Source of the DNA: an uncultured bacterium
GTDB taxonomy: Bacteria > Vulcanimicrobiota > Xenobia > Xenobiales > Xenobiaceae
Length of the DNA: 64,000 nucleotides
Assembly (NCBI GenBank): GCA_934644775.1
Contig: CAKUDB010000008.1
Span: forward strand, 28,157 to 92,156
Reading direction: 5' to 3'
Position 1 is the first letter of the stretch; every line of letters starts with the position of its first letter. The notes under the pieces were generated by a model that ran no database searches, was not told where the DNA came from, and was given only the letters and a program-made list of their open reading frames with translations. This document shows, one piece after another, positions 51,438-59,723 of the stretch. Both the position numbers and the translations under genes were made by a program.

Positions 51438-53702
51438 ATGGTGGAAGTTATCAAAAAGGGCGCTTACTTAGTAGACGGCCGGATCATTTATGCAGACCAG
51501 GCCCAAGGAATGGTCGCCCCGGATGAAGCTCGCGAGAAGACTATCGCCTATTCTATCTTGAGGAACCACAACGTCAGCTCAGATCCTAAACACCTGAGGA
51601 TTAAATTCGACGCCCTTATCTCCCACGATATTACCTTTGTAGGCATTATCCAGACGGCTAAAGCCTCCGGTCTCAAGGAATTTCCCCTTCCCTACGCTAT
51701 GACCAATTGCCACAACAGCCTCTGTGCTGTCGGCGGCACTATCAACGAAGACGACCATGCCTTCGGTCTCTCTGCAGCCAAAAAGTACGGCGGTATCTAC
51801 GTACCGGCCAATCAAGCAGTAATCCACCAATATGCTCGCGAGCGCTTGGCCGGCTGCGGCAAAATGATTTTAGGCTCGGATAGCCACACTCGCTACGGCT
51901 CCTACGGTACTATGGGCGTAGGCGAAGGCGGCGGCGAATTGGTCAAACAGTTGCTTAAAAATACTTACGATGTAGCTGCTCCCCAAGTGGTCTTAGTTTA
52001 CCTCGACGGCAAGCTTAAAAAGGGCGTCGGCCCCCAAGATGTAGCTATCGCTTTAGTAGGCGCTACTTTCCCCAACGGCGACGTAAAGAATAAAGTTTTG
52101 GAGTTTGTCGGCCCCGGCGTCAAAACTCTCAGTAACGACTTGCGAATCGGTATCGACGTTATGACTACCGAAACTTCCTGCCTCTCTTCTATTTGGGAAA
52201 CGGACGAAACGACCAAGAAATTCTATGAAATTGTCGGCCGTCCCGAAGACTATAAAGAGCTTAAACCCGGCAATGGTGCCTATTATGATATGGTTGTCCA
52301 TATCGATTTAGGTAAGATCGAATCGATGATCGCTCTGCCTTTCCATCCTTCCAAAGCTTACACTATTCACCAATTGCAAGCCGATCCCGAAGCTATCTTC
52401 ACCAAGATCGAAGCCGATTGCAACAAACAATTAGGTGGTAAAGTTACTCTCGACTTGCACCATTGCATAAATAAAGATGGCCAAGTCACTTGCGATCAAG
52501 GCGTGATTGTGGGCTGCTCCGGCGGTATGTACGAAAATATTGTGGAAGCGGCAGCTATTCTTAAAGGCCAAAGTATCGGTAACGGCTACTTTGATATGAG
52601 CGTCTATCCTTCTTCCATGCCTATCGGTTTAGCTATTACCAAAGATGGCACTGCCGCCACCTTAATGGAAGCCGGTTGTGTAATTAAACCCGCTTTCTGC
52701 GGCCCTTGCTTCGGTGCTGGCGACACTCCAGCCAACAACGCCTTATCTATTCGTCACGCTACCCGCAACTTTGCCAACCGCGAAGGCTCCAAGCCCGGCA
52801 ATGGTCAAATTTCGGCCGTAGCCCTTATGGACGCTCGCTCTATTGCCGCTACCGCCGCTAATAAGGGCGTACTTACCGCTGCCACCGATTTTGATTACGT
52901 TGAGCCTACTGCCGAAGAGCTCCAATACCACTTCAACGGCAGTATCTATGCCAAGCGATGCTACGAAGGCTTCGGCAAGGCCGATCCTAGCGCCGAATTG
53001 CGCTATGGCCCCAACATTAAAGACTGGCCCCACATGCCCGCTCTGGAAGACGATCTTTTAGTTAAGCTCTGCGCCGTCATCCATGACGATGTAACTACAA
53101 CAGATGAGTTAATCCCCTCGGGTGAGACTTCCTCTTACCGCTCCAATCCTATCGGCCTTTCCGAATTTGCTCTTTCCCGTCGCGTACCCGAATACGTGGG
53201 TCGTTCCAAAGAAGTTAGGGCTTTGGAAGAAGCCAAATTAGCTGGCCAAGAGCCTCAAGAAGCTGTGGCTGTTTTAGCTAAAGTGGGCGGCGATCTGGCT
53301 AAAACGACTATCGGTTCTTGTATCTTTGCTCACCGACCTGGAGACGGTTCAGCTCGCGAACAAGCGGCTTCCTGCCAGAAAGTGCTGGGCGGATTTGCCA
53401 ATATTTGCTACGAATATGCCACCAAGCGCTATCGCAGCAACTGTATTAACTGGGGTATCGTACCCTTTACTATGAATAAAAACGTACCCTTCGACTATGA
53501 AGACGGCGATTATATCTATATTCCTGGCCTCAAAGAAGGTATCCTTAAGGGCCAAGAAGAGTTCGAGGCCAAGGTTATCCGCCAAGACGGCTCTATCCAC
53601 GATCTCAAATTAGAGTGTAAAGGCCTTACCGAAGATGAAAAGCTCATCCTCAAAGAAGGCTGCCTGATGAATTACTACGCTGCCGGTTATGGCAAAGCTT
53701 AG
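51438..53702 (+). CDS. Aconitase-family hydratase, YbhJ-like
   Basis: The 754-residue protein holds the aconitase fold with GSDSHTRYGSYGTMGVGEGGGE, and the cluster cysteines in VGCSGG and CGPCFGAGDTP (C-x-x-C). It is closest in layout to E. coli YbhJ, a member with no firm assignment, not to AcnA or AcnB. Sitting between citrate lyase and isocitrate dehydrogenase it very likely acts as the aconitase of this pathway. AAGGAGG before the ATG at 51438 decides the start; an earlier ATG at 51390 has no site. Codon use is strongly biased, as for highly expressed genes. Confidence 0.85.
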   Translation: MVEVIKKGAYLVDGRIIYADQAQGMVAPDEAREKTIAYSILRNHNVSSDPKHLRIKFDALISHDITFVGIIQTAKASGLKEFPLPYAMTNCHNSLCAVGGTINEDDHAFGLSAAKKYGGIYVPANQAVIHQYARERLAGCGKMILGSDSHTRYGSYGTMGVGEGGGELVKQLLKNTYDVAAPQVVLVYLDGKLKKGVGPQDVAIALVGATFPNGDVKNKVLEFVGPGVKTLSNDLRIGIDVMTTETSCLSSIWETDETTKKFYEIVGRPEDYKELKPGNGAYYDMVVHIDLGKIESMIALPFHPSKAYTIHQLQADPEAIFTKIEADCNKQLGGKVTLDLHHCINKDGQVTCDQGVIVGCSGGMYENIVEAAAILKGQSIGNGYFDMSVYPSSMPIGLAITKDGTAATLMEAGCVIKPAFCGPCFGAGDTPANNALSIRHATRNFANREGSKPGNGQISAVALMDARSIAATAANKGVLTAATDFDYVEPTAEELQYHFNGSIYAKRCYEGFGKADPSAELRYGPNIKDWPHMPALEDDLLVKLCAVIHDDVTTTDELIPSGETSSYRSNPIGLSEFALSRRVPEYVGRSKEVRALEEAKLAGQEPQEAVAVLAKVGGDLAKTTIGSCIFAHRPGDGSAREQAASCQKVLGGFANICYEYATKRYRSNCINWGIVPFTMNKNVPFDYEDGDYIYIPGLKEGILKGQEEFEAKVIRQDGSIHDLKLECKGLTEDEKLILKEGCLMNYYAAGYGKA

Positions 53703-53738
53703 GTTATACAAGCAATACTGTTCAAGGAGAAACAAAAC

Positions 53739-54953
53739 GTGACTAAGATCCAAATGGCCACTCCTTTGGTGGAGATGGATGGCGACGAGATGACCCGCAT
53801 TCTTTGGCAAATGATCAAAGATAAGCTTATCCTTCCTTACGTCGATCTCAAAACTGAGTATTACGACCTCGGTTTGCTCAATCGCAATGCCACCAAAGAT
53901 CAAGTGACAATCGACTCGGCCAACGCTACTAAAAAGTACGGCGTAGCCGTAAAGTGCGCTACTATTACTCCCAACAAACAGCGTATGCAGGAGTATCCTC
54001 AGCTCACCGAGATGTGGAAATCTCCTAATGGTACGATCCGCTCTATATTAGACGGTACAGTCTTCCGTGTGCCTATTGTCATTCCGGCTATTAAAGCTGT
54101 AGTTAAAAACTGGCACAAGCCCATTACTATTGCCCGTCACGCCTACGGTGATGTATATAAATCAGTAGATATGTATACTCACGAGCCCGGCGAATGTACC
54201 ATGACCTTTAAAGGCGTCAGTGGCCAAGAGAAGACTTTGTTAGTACAAAAGGTAGATGGCCCGGCCATTTGGCAAGGCGCTCACAACAAAGAGAAATCGA
54301 TCCGTTCCTTTGCCAAATCTTGTTTCCAGTACGCTATCGATACTAAACAAGATCTCTGGTTCTCTACCAAAGATACTATTGCCAAGATCTACGACGGCGC
54401 TTTCAAAACTATCTTCGAGGAAGAGTTCGAAAATTATAAAGCCAAGTTCGAAGAGTTGGGCATTGTCTACTTCTATACTTTAATTGACGACGCCGTAGCT
54501 CGCGTTATTCGCTCCCAGGGCGGCTTTATTTGGGCTTGTAAGAATTACGATGGTGACGTGATGTCCGATATGGTTTCTACCGCTTTCGGATCTTTAGCTA
54601 TGATGACTTCCGTTTTGATAGCTCCCGATGGTACTACCGAATACGAAGCAGCTCACGGTACAGTCACCAAGCATTACTATCGCCACCTTAAAGGCGAAGC
54701 TACTTCTACTAACCCTATGGCCACTATTTTTGCCTGGTCCGGCGCTTTCAAAAAACGCGGCGAGTTAGATAAATTGCCCGAGCTGGTCAGTTTTGGCCAA
54801 AAATTGGAAGAAGCTTGCTTTGAAACTCTCAATGACGGCCTTATGACCAAAGATTTAGTCAACTTGGTTGAGCCTGGCTTTAAAGCTACCGCCGTTACTT
54901 CTGAAGAGTTTTTAGATGCTATCGCCAAGAGATTGGAAGCTAAGTTAGCCTAA
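53739..54953 (+). CDS. icd: NADP-type isocitrate dehydrogenase (dimeric, eukaryote-like subfamily)
   Basis: The 404-residue enzyme interconverts isocitrate and 2-oxoglutarate plus CO2. TPLVEMDGDEMTRILW, SPNGTIRSILDGTVFR (isocitrate-binding Ser/Asn/Arg), YKSVDMYTHEPGECTMTFKG and EAAHGTVTKHYYRH mark subfamily II, which is NADP-dependent as a rule. GTG start with AAGGAG. It follows the aconitase by 36 bp and ends at a terminator. NADPH from or for it fits with nfnAB. The reaction direction cannot be told from sequence. Confidence 0.93.
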   Translation: MTKIQMATPLVEMDGDEMTRILWQMIKDKLILPYVDLKTEYYDLGLLNRNATKDQVTIDSANATKKYGVAVKCATITPNKQRMQEYPQLTEMWKSPNGTIRSILDGTVFRVPIVIPAIKAVVKNWHKPITIARHAYGDVYKSVDMYTHEPGECTMTFKGVSGQEKTLLVQKVDGPAIWQGAHNKEKSIRSFAKSCFQYAIDTKQDLWFSTKDTIAKIYDGAFKTIFEEEFENYKAKFEELGIVYFYTLIDDAVARVIRSQGGFIWACKNYDGDVMSDMVSTAFGSLAMMTSVLIAPDGTTEYEAAHGTVTKHYYRHLKGEATSTNPMATIFAWSGAFKKRGELDKLPELVSFGQKLEEACFETLNDGLMTKDLVNLVEPGFKATAVTSEEFLDAIAKRLEAKLA

Positions 54954-55285
54954 ATTTGTTAAGGCCAGGTTATTAAGCTTAAATTGGCTTTTTAGCTAGC
55001 CCCAAAAAAGAGAGCCTGTCCCCTACAAAAAATGTGAGATAGGCTCTTTTTATTTTGCTACACCTACAAACATCTAAGCTTACAAAAGTTACTTATGGCT
55101 GTAAAAGCAGGAGTTAATAAAACTAATAACTAAGATCCTGCGGCATTATGAGACGATGCTTTTGCCTTTAAAGAAGGCAATAAAAGTATGAGAAAGCAAA
55201 GATTGGGTATCTTGGCAAAAAATAATTGCCGCCTAACGGGGCTTATTTTTCTTAGTCCAAATATGACAATTTTGCGTAGACATCA
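54954..55285. other. Intergenic region before the FabH-like gene
   Basis: Apart from the icd terminator (55011-55052), there is a small inverted repeat at about 55160-55185 (TTTTGCCTT/AAGGCAATAAAA). I see no ORF, RNA gene or clear promoter boxes. Confidence 0.5.
55011..55052 (+). terminator. Terminator of the citrate lyase-aconitase-icd operon
   Basis: AGAGCCTGTC pairs with GATAGGCTCT (one G-T), with an A-run before and TTTTTATTTT after. It lies 57 bp past the icd stop. Confidence 0.88.
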
Positions 55286-56428
55286 ATGGATCACAGATTA
55301 GAAAAACCAATAATTATTGTTGATGCAGCTAAAGCTTTTCCGGCTGAAGATTTACCCGGAGCGATTCTAACCAATGAAGGGCTCAGCGATCTAATGGCCC
55401 AGGTAAAAGAGAATTTACTCCACTCGCCAACCCCTCGCAACATAGAAATAAGTGATATAGACTTTCCCTTTGACCGCATAGGTATACGCTCACGCCGCAT
55501 TTTAGATTGTCTCTTTGGAGTCTATGATATAGCCACTGCCGCTTCTCAAAAGATTACTTTAAAACGTCAAGACCTGGACAAGCTTAAACTTATTATTGTA
55601 GCCACAATTACTGCCGACAAGATCGTACCTTGTGTAGCCGCTGCGGTACAAGATGCTTTGAAACTTCCCAACAATGTGCAAGCTTTTGATGTGCGTGTAG
55701 GTTGCAGCGGTTACGTATCCGCTTTGGAAATTGCTTCCCGCATGATGCAAAGCTACGAGCCTGGTTCACTAGCTTTAGTTATAGGTGCCGACTGTATGAG
55801 CCGAGTAGTCGATGCTTCCGATCGTTCTACTTGCGTTATTTTCGGAGATGGAGGCGGAGCAGTCCTTCTGGGCACAGCCGAAAGAGAAAACGTAGAGTTG
55901 AATCCTGTAGCCGCATACGAAAATCCTTGGCAAATCGTTTCTGCTCAAAGTTATACCGACGGTTCTAAGGGCGAATTTATTACTATCGGCGACGAGGGGA
56001 AACAAGAGCAAACTATTTATCGCTTTGTAGCTCGTGAAGGAAAAATTGGTGTAGAGCCTGATGAACTTAACAAAATGACCGTCTTTATGGATGGACGCTC
56101 CGTCTATAAAGATATGGTTCGCTTAGTACCGCGCAAAATTATCGAGCATTTGCAAAAAAACTCTCTAACCGTCGACAATATAGACTTATTCCTCTTCCAT
56201 CAAGCCAACGCCAGAATGGTCGAAGCTATAGCTAAACGCCTTAATATTCCCGAGCGCAAAATTCATAACAATATTGAATCTTTGGGCAATACTACCAACG
56301 GTTGTATTCCCAGCTTGCTAGCTAACGAAGTAAAGCGCAACAATCTCCAAGCCCGAAAAGCTCTTATTGTAGCTTTTGGAACCGGATATTCACTTAGTAT
56401 CACTTACTTAGAGCGCTCCAATTTTTAG
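55286..56428 (+). CDS. 3-oxoacyl-ACP synthase III-like (FabH family) enzyme
   Basis: The 380-residue thiolase-fold protein keeps the FabH triad: Cys in VRVGCSGYVSALEIA, His in LFLFHQANARM, and Asn in NIESLGNTTNGCIPSLL. FGDGGGAVLLG is the usual oxyanion-side loop. It is some 60 residues longer than FabH, mainly in the middle (about 200-260). It may start fatty acid chains or a specialised acyl product; alone, without acp or fabD, the substrate is unclear. The start has no strong ribosome site. mazG follows 42 bp later. Confidence 0.82.
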   Translation: MDHRLEKPIIIVDAAKAFPAEDLPGAILTNEGLSDLMAQVKENLLHSPTPRNIEISDIDFPFDRIGIRSRRILDCLFGVYDIATAASQKITLKRQDLDKLKLIIVATITADKIVPCVAAAVQDALKLPNNVQAFDVRVGCSGYVSALEIASRMMQSYEPGSLALVIGADCMSRVVDASDRSTCVIFGDGGGAVLLGTAERENVELNPVAAYENPWQIVSAQSYTDGSKGEFITIGDEGKQEQTIYRFVAREGKIGVEPDELNKMTVFMDGRSVYKDMVRLVPRKIIEHLQKNSLTVDNIDLFLFHQANARMVEAIAKRLNIPERKIHNNIESLGNTTNGCIPSLLANEVKRNNLQARKALIVAFGTGYSLSITYLERSNF

Positions 56429-56470
56429 GGATATTTCAGAAAAGTTAATAAAAAGGGCCCCGTAGACAAG

Positions 56471-56773
56471 ATGAGCGATCTCTCTTTTAAAGAATTTCAA
56501 GAATTTATCCGCCGCAAATACTACAGCCACGACAATGAGCGCGGTACTGACGGCACTTTCATGTGGTTTATGGAAGAAGTGGGCGAACTGGCTTCGGCTT
56601 TAAGAACTTGTCAAAGCTCCCAAGCTACTGCGGAAGATAAGCAAAACTTGGAAGAAGAATTTGCTGATGTAGTCGGTTGGCTCTCTACTCTAGCTAATAT
56701 GAATGGTATAGACTTAGAAACGGCTTTACGCAATAAATATGTCGTCCACCCCAAAAGCGGCTTCAAGAATTAA
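56471..56773 (+). CDS. MazG-type nucleotide pyrophosphohydrolase (short form)
   Basis: The 100-residue protein is a single MazG domain: FMEEVGELASAL supplies the EExxE motif and EEEFADVVGWL the ExxD metal site, as in the all-alpha NTP pyrophosphatases. These clear non-canonical NTPs or related nucleotides. It likely shares a transcript with the FabH-like gene. Confidence 0.85.
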   Translation: MSDLSFKEFQEFIRRKYYSHDNERGTDGTFMWFMEEVGELASALRTCQSSQATAEDKQNLEEEFADVVGWLSTLANMNGIDLETALRNKYVVHPKSGFKN

Positions 56774-56783
56774 GCTAGAATAG

Positions 56784-56843
56784 CCCCCTATAAAATATCC
56801 CCTGACTACCAAAAGGCTGTCGAGGGGATATTTTATAGGGGGG
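56784..56843. terminator. Long inverted repeat between convergent genes
   Basis: CCCCCTATAAAATATCCCCTGAC pairs with GTC(G)AGGGGATATTTTATAGGGGG, about 23 bp with one bulged G. It sits between mazG and the HIT gene and probably stops transcription from both, though T-tracts on each side are modest. Confidence 0.7.
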
Positions 56844-56864
56844 TACTTTTATAAGAGTATTTTT

Positions 56865-57416
56865 TTAGTCAGCTTCAGAAGAAATAGAAGTAGAAGATAC
56901 GTCCCCTTCTTGCTCAGCTAACTCTTGGCGTCCTTTCATAAGCTCTTCCCAAGTCTCTTCTAAAGCTTGGTTTATAACCCGAGAGCCGCCAAAGACGCTC
57001 ATAAAATTAGTATCGCCATTCCAACGCGGTACGATATGTAAATGCAAGTGTTCAGCCATGCCGGCTCCAGAGACTCGGCCGATATTCATACCCACATTAA
57101 AACCTTCGGGATGGGCAGTTTTTTTAATAACCGCTATCCAAGTTTGAGCCATAGTCATCATTTCGCCAAGTTCTTCAGGAGTAAGTTCCATAATATTGCC
57201 ACCGTGACGATAAGGAACAACCATAAGATGACAATTATTATAGGGATATAAATTCATTAGGCAGTAACAAGTTCGGCCTCGCTCTAGCACCAAATTGTTT
57301 TTATCATCATCTTGAGTATGTTTTACACACAAGAAACAAGCCGACTTACATTTAGGCTGGGGAGCTTTAATCATTTGCATACGCCAAGGAGCCCACATTC
57401 TTTCCAATTCGCCCAT
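56865..57416 (-). CDS. HIT-family nucleotide hydrolase/transferase
   Basis: The 183-residue protein has WAPWRMQMIKAPQPKCKSACFLC (a Zn-type Cys pair at the start), NCHLMVVPYRHGGNI and the triad motif HLHLHIVPRWNGD. Such branch members act as Ap4A or adenylyl-substrate phosphorylases/hydrolases. About 25 extra acidic residues form the C-terminus. Confidence 0.88.
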   Translation of the reverse strand: MGELERMWAPWRMQMIKAPQPKCKSACFLCVKHTQDDDKNNLVLERGRTCYCLMNLYPYNNCHLMVVPYRHGGNIMELTPEELGEMMTMAQTWIAVIKKTAHPEGFNVGMNIGRVSGAGMAEHLHLHIVPRWNGDTNFMSVFGGSRVINQALEETWEELMKGRQELAEQEGDVSSTSISSEAD

Positions 57417-57512
57417 AATTTTCCATTCTTTCCTAAAAAAGCAGAACTAAAAAAGCGCCTGAGAAGCCGAGCTCCTCTCACACCTTTCAAGTTACAGTTT
57501 AAGACTAAAAGA

Positions 57513-58349
57513 CTATACCACGTTCAAAGTAAAGCCAGTTTTTGAATTGCGAGCTACTGTAGTAAAGACCATAAGCATGTCTAAAGTATCGCGAAAGACC
57601 TCGCCAGCATTAAGTTCTACAAAGCGCAACTCTCCATCGGAGCGAGGATCTTCTTTATCCCACTCGGGATAGCGATCCATTAGAGCTTTGAAGGATATAT
57701 TTTCCCCTTCTTTGGTGACGCCCCTAACGCCGGAATCATCGCGAACTAGCTTTTGGTAAATATGAGATCCGCCTTCATCAAAATTAGATTTAACAATAAT
57801 TCCGTCAGTACAAAGATAAATCTGGTAGCCTTCGTTACCGCTAATCATACAAGGTAGAATCTCGGCATTCCAGGGATAGAAGCGAGGACGTGAAGAGCCG
57901 TCGCCAAAGTACTCCATAACCGGCTCATCGTAGGCATAAAGCTGAGCTACTTTCCAATTACTAGAATTAAATACTTGCTCGATTTTGGCCAGATCGTCGG
58001 CTAAGTCCATAGTCCGGGCGGCATCAAAACGATTTTCAGCTTCTAAGTTAATGGAAGCACAAAGGGAATCGGGCACTAAACAAGCTACAGCCTTAAGGAA
58101 AACTTCTAAGCCATAAATTAAGCTTTTACAGCCCTCGCCACACTGCATAATATTGATGGAGCAATCGGCACAAGTGGCATCTACAGCCATATCGCCGTAA
58201 AGCATCTTTTTGTGGCGCATAGTCTCCCACTCAAAGCGCGGACGCCCATCGGGAGCAAAGTCGGAGATCTTTTCCTGATAAGGCTTACAAGGACGAATCC
58301 TAACAGGAATGATATTTAATGCAATTTCATATACGGTATCATCAGCCAT
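57513..58349 (-). CDS. Cys-containing protein of unknown function
   Basis: I do not recognise this 278-residue protein. Its visible feature is a Cys cluster at about residues 57-72: ATCADCSINIMQCGEGCK, with C-x2-C and C-x3-C spacing that could bind a metal. The rest is mixed, acidic, without membrane segments or a signal. The start at 58349 has AAGG seven bases upstream; the earlier ATG at 58388 has none. It is divergent from a degenerate vWA-domain gene 219 bp away, a hint but no proof of linked function. Confidence 0.55.
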   Translation of the reverse strand: MADDTVYEIALNIIPVRIRPCKPYQEKISDFAPDGRPRFEWETMRHKKMLYGDMAVDATCADCSINIMQCGEGCKSLIYGLEVFLKAVACLVPDSLCASINLEAENRFDAARTMDLADDLAKIEQVFNSSNWKVAQLYAYDEPVMEYFGDGSSRPRFYPWNAEILPCMISGNEGYQIYLCTDGIIVKSNFDEGGSHIYQKLVRDDSGVRGVTKEGENISFKALMDRYPEWDKEDPRSDGELRFVELNAGEVFRDTLDMLMVFTTVARNSKTGFTLNVV

Positions 58350-58568
58350 AATCGCCTTATTTCTATTTTTAGCCCAAACTTCCCCCATTGATAATAGTTG
58401 GCCTAAAATTCAAAAACTAAACAGAAAGATAAGAGAGCAGGAAGATTTTACGGTAAATTGAAAACCAGGAAATCGGGTGTCGGTGTGGTGTGTTCTATTT
58501 TTACTTTGAAAATAAGCATACCCCAAAGGCTGAAACAAAATAGCTATACTGTGAGGTTAGATTTACGG

Positions 58569-59132
58569 ATGGGTATATCTGCTTTAAATGCGAACAGCGG
58601 TCTGCAAATTTTCTTTTTAATAGATTGTTCTGATGGGGTGGCCGGAGAAATCAACAAGGTTGTGGAAGCGATAAATTCTATCGTTCCCGCTTTACAAAAA
58701 GCAAACTCTCTATATCCCCGCATGAATATGAAGGCCAGAGCTATGCGTTTTTCTACGGGAGCTTATTTTGTTTCCCCGGCGGCTATGGATATTGACCGTT
58801 TTAAAGTGAGCAATATTTTTGCCGGCGGCACTTGCGATATGGGTAAAGCTTTTGACACTCTTTACGAGCAGATTAAGTTCATAACTCCCGAAGCTGGTGG
58901 TGTTCCCCCAGTAATCGTACTTATTTCTAATGGCCGTCCTACCGACGACTATCAGAAGAGTTTGGCCAACTTAAGAACTTTAAAATCTTTCCAGCAAGCT
59001 ATTCGCTGGAGTTATGCCATAGGCCCCAACCCCGACAAGCAAATGCTTCTCGAGTTTGCCGGTTTGCAATCAAATGTCCGTGAATTGAATAATATGGACG
59101 CTATTCCCCGCGCTTTCGAGCCTGGAAGGTAG
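58569..59132 (+). CDS. vWA-domain protein with degenerate MIDAS
   Basis: The 187-residue protein is a single von Willebrand A fold, like TerY-type proteins. The first MIDAS motif DxSxS reads DCSDG (19-23), losing the last serine. The middle Thr is kept in FAGGTCDMG. The final Asp, usually in a TDGxPTDD string, is Asn: ISNGRPTDD. Metal binding may be weak or lost. I use the ATG at 58569; a TTG at 58458 would add 37 residues not resembling a vWA. A TATACT -10 box lies at 58545-58550. The next gene is rubredoxin, 54 bp later. Confidence 0.78.
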   Translation: MGISALNANSGLQIFFLIDCSDGVAGEINKVVEAINSIVPALQKANSLYPRMNMKARAMRFSTGAYFVSPAAMDIDRFKVSNIFAGGTCDMGKAFDTLYEQIKFITPEAGGVPPVIVLISNGRPTDDYQKSLANLRTLKSFQQAIRWSYAIGPNPDKQMLLEFAGLQSNVRELNNMDAIPRAFEPGR

Positions 59133-59186
59133 AATAGCTTCAACGTTCAGCTCAAACTGAGTGTTTTCTCTGGAGGTGACGATTTT

Positions 59187-59348
59187 ATGAAAAAATATGT
59201 ATGTGATGTATGTGGTTGGGAATACGATGAAGAGGCCGGAGCCCCTGACTTGGGTATCGCTCCAGGCACAAAATTTGAGGATCTTCCTGACGATTTCGAG
59301 TGTCCTGTTTGCGGTGTAGGTAAAGATCAATTTTCAGTAGTTGACTAA
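59187..59348 (+). CDS. Rubredoxin
   Basis: A 53-residue electron carrier with one Fe(Cys)4 site: Cys6 and Cys9 in CDVCGW, Cys39 and Cys42 in CPVCG. Typical rubredoxin spacing and [17 protein letters not shown] between. GGAGGTGA precedes the ATG. It commonly serves peroxide or superoxide reductases and NADH oxidoreductases in anaerobes. It ends at a terminator before the hydrogenase maturation genes. Confidence 0.95.
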   Translation: MKKYVCDVCGWEYDEEAGAPDLGIAPGTKFEDLPDDFECPVCGVGKDQFSVVD

Positions 59349-59373
59349 TTCTAAAAAGTGATCCACTATTTAT

Positions 59374-59412
59374 AAAGTTCGGCTTGTCTTTAACAGTCGG
59401 GCTTTATTTTTT
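59374..59412 (+). terminator. Terminator after rubredoxin
   Basis: AAAGTTCGGCT pairs with AGTCGGGCTTT through three G-T wobbles, then ATTTTTT follows. Confidence 0.75.
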
Positions 59413-59446
59413 GCTCTTAGATCGAATCTAAGTAGAAAGAAAAAAT

Positions 59447-59689
59447 ATGGTAAGTACTCGTTTAGCTATAGTTTCTGTAATAGTGGGCCAGTTATCCCCT
59501 ATCGATAAGCTTAATGAACTCCTCCATCAATACAGTGAATATATTATCGGCCGAATGGGATTGCCACAAAGATCTCGCGGTATCAATTTAATAAGTATAG
59601 CTATGGACGCTCCCAACGACGCCATAAATGCTCTTTCCGGTAAGATAGGTCGTCTAATCGATACTAAAGTAAAAGTCCTCTATGCTTAA
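59447..59689 (+). CDS. TM1266-type putative iron-only hydrogenase system regulator
   Basis: The 80-residue protein matches the small family found next to [FeFe]-hydrogenase maturation genes: RLAIVSVIVGQLSP at the start, LLHQYSEYIIGRMGLPQRSRGINLISIAMDAP in the middle. It resembles the NikR C-terminal/ACT fold in general shape, so it may bind a ligand; the role is not established. It leads the hydE-hydG-hydF genes, with hydE 34 bp after it. Confidence 0.85.
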   Translation: MVSTRLAIVSVIVGQLSPIDKLNELLHQYSEYIIGRMGLPQRSRGINLISIAMDAPNDAINALSGKIGRLIDTKVKVLYA

Positions 59690-59723
59690 TTCTTTTTAGG
59701 AAAGTACCGATTTTTGTTTAGTA

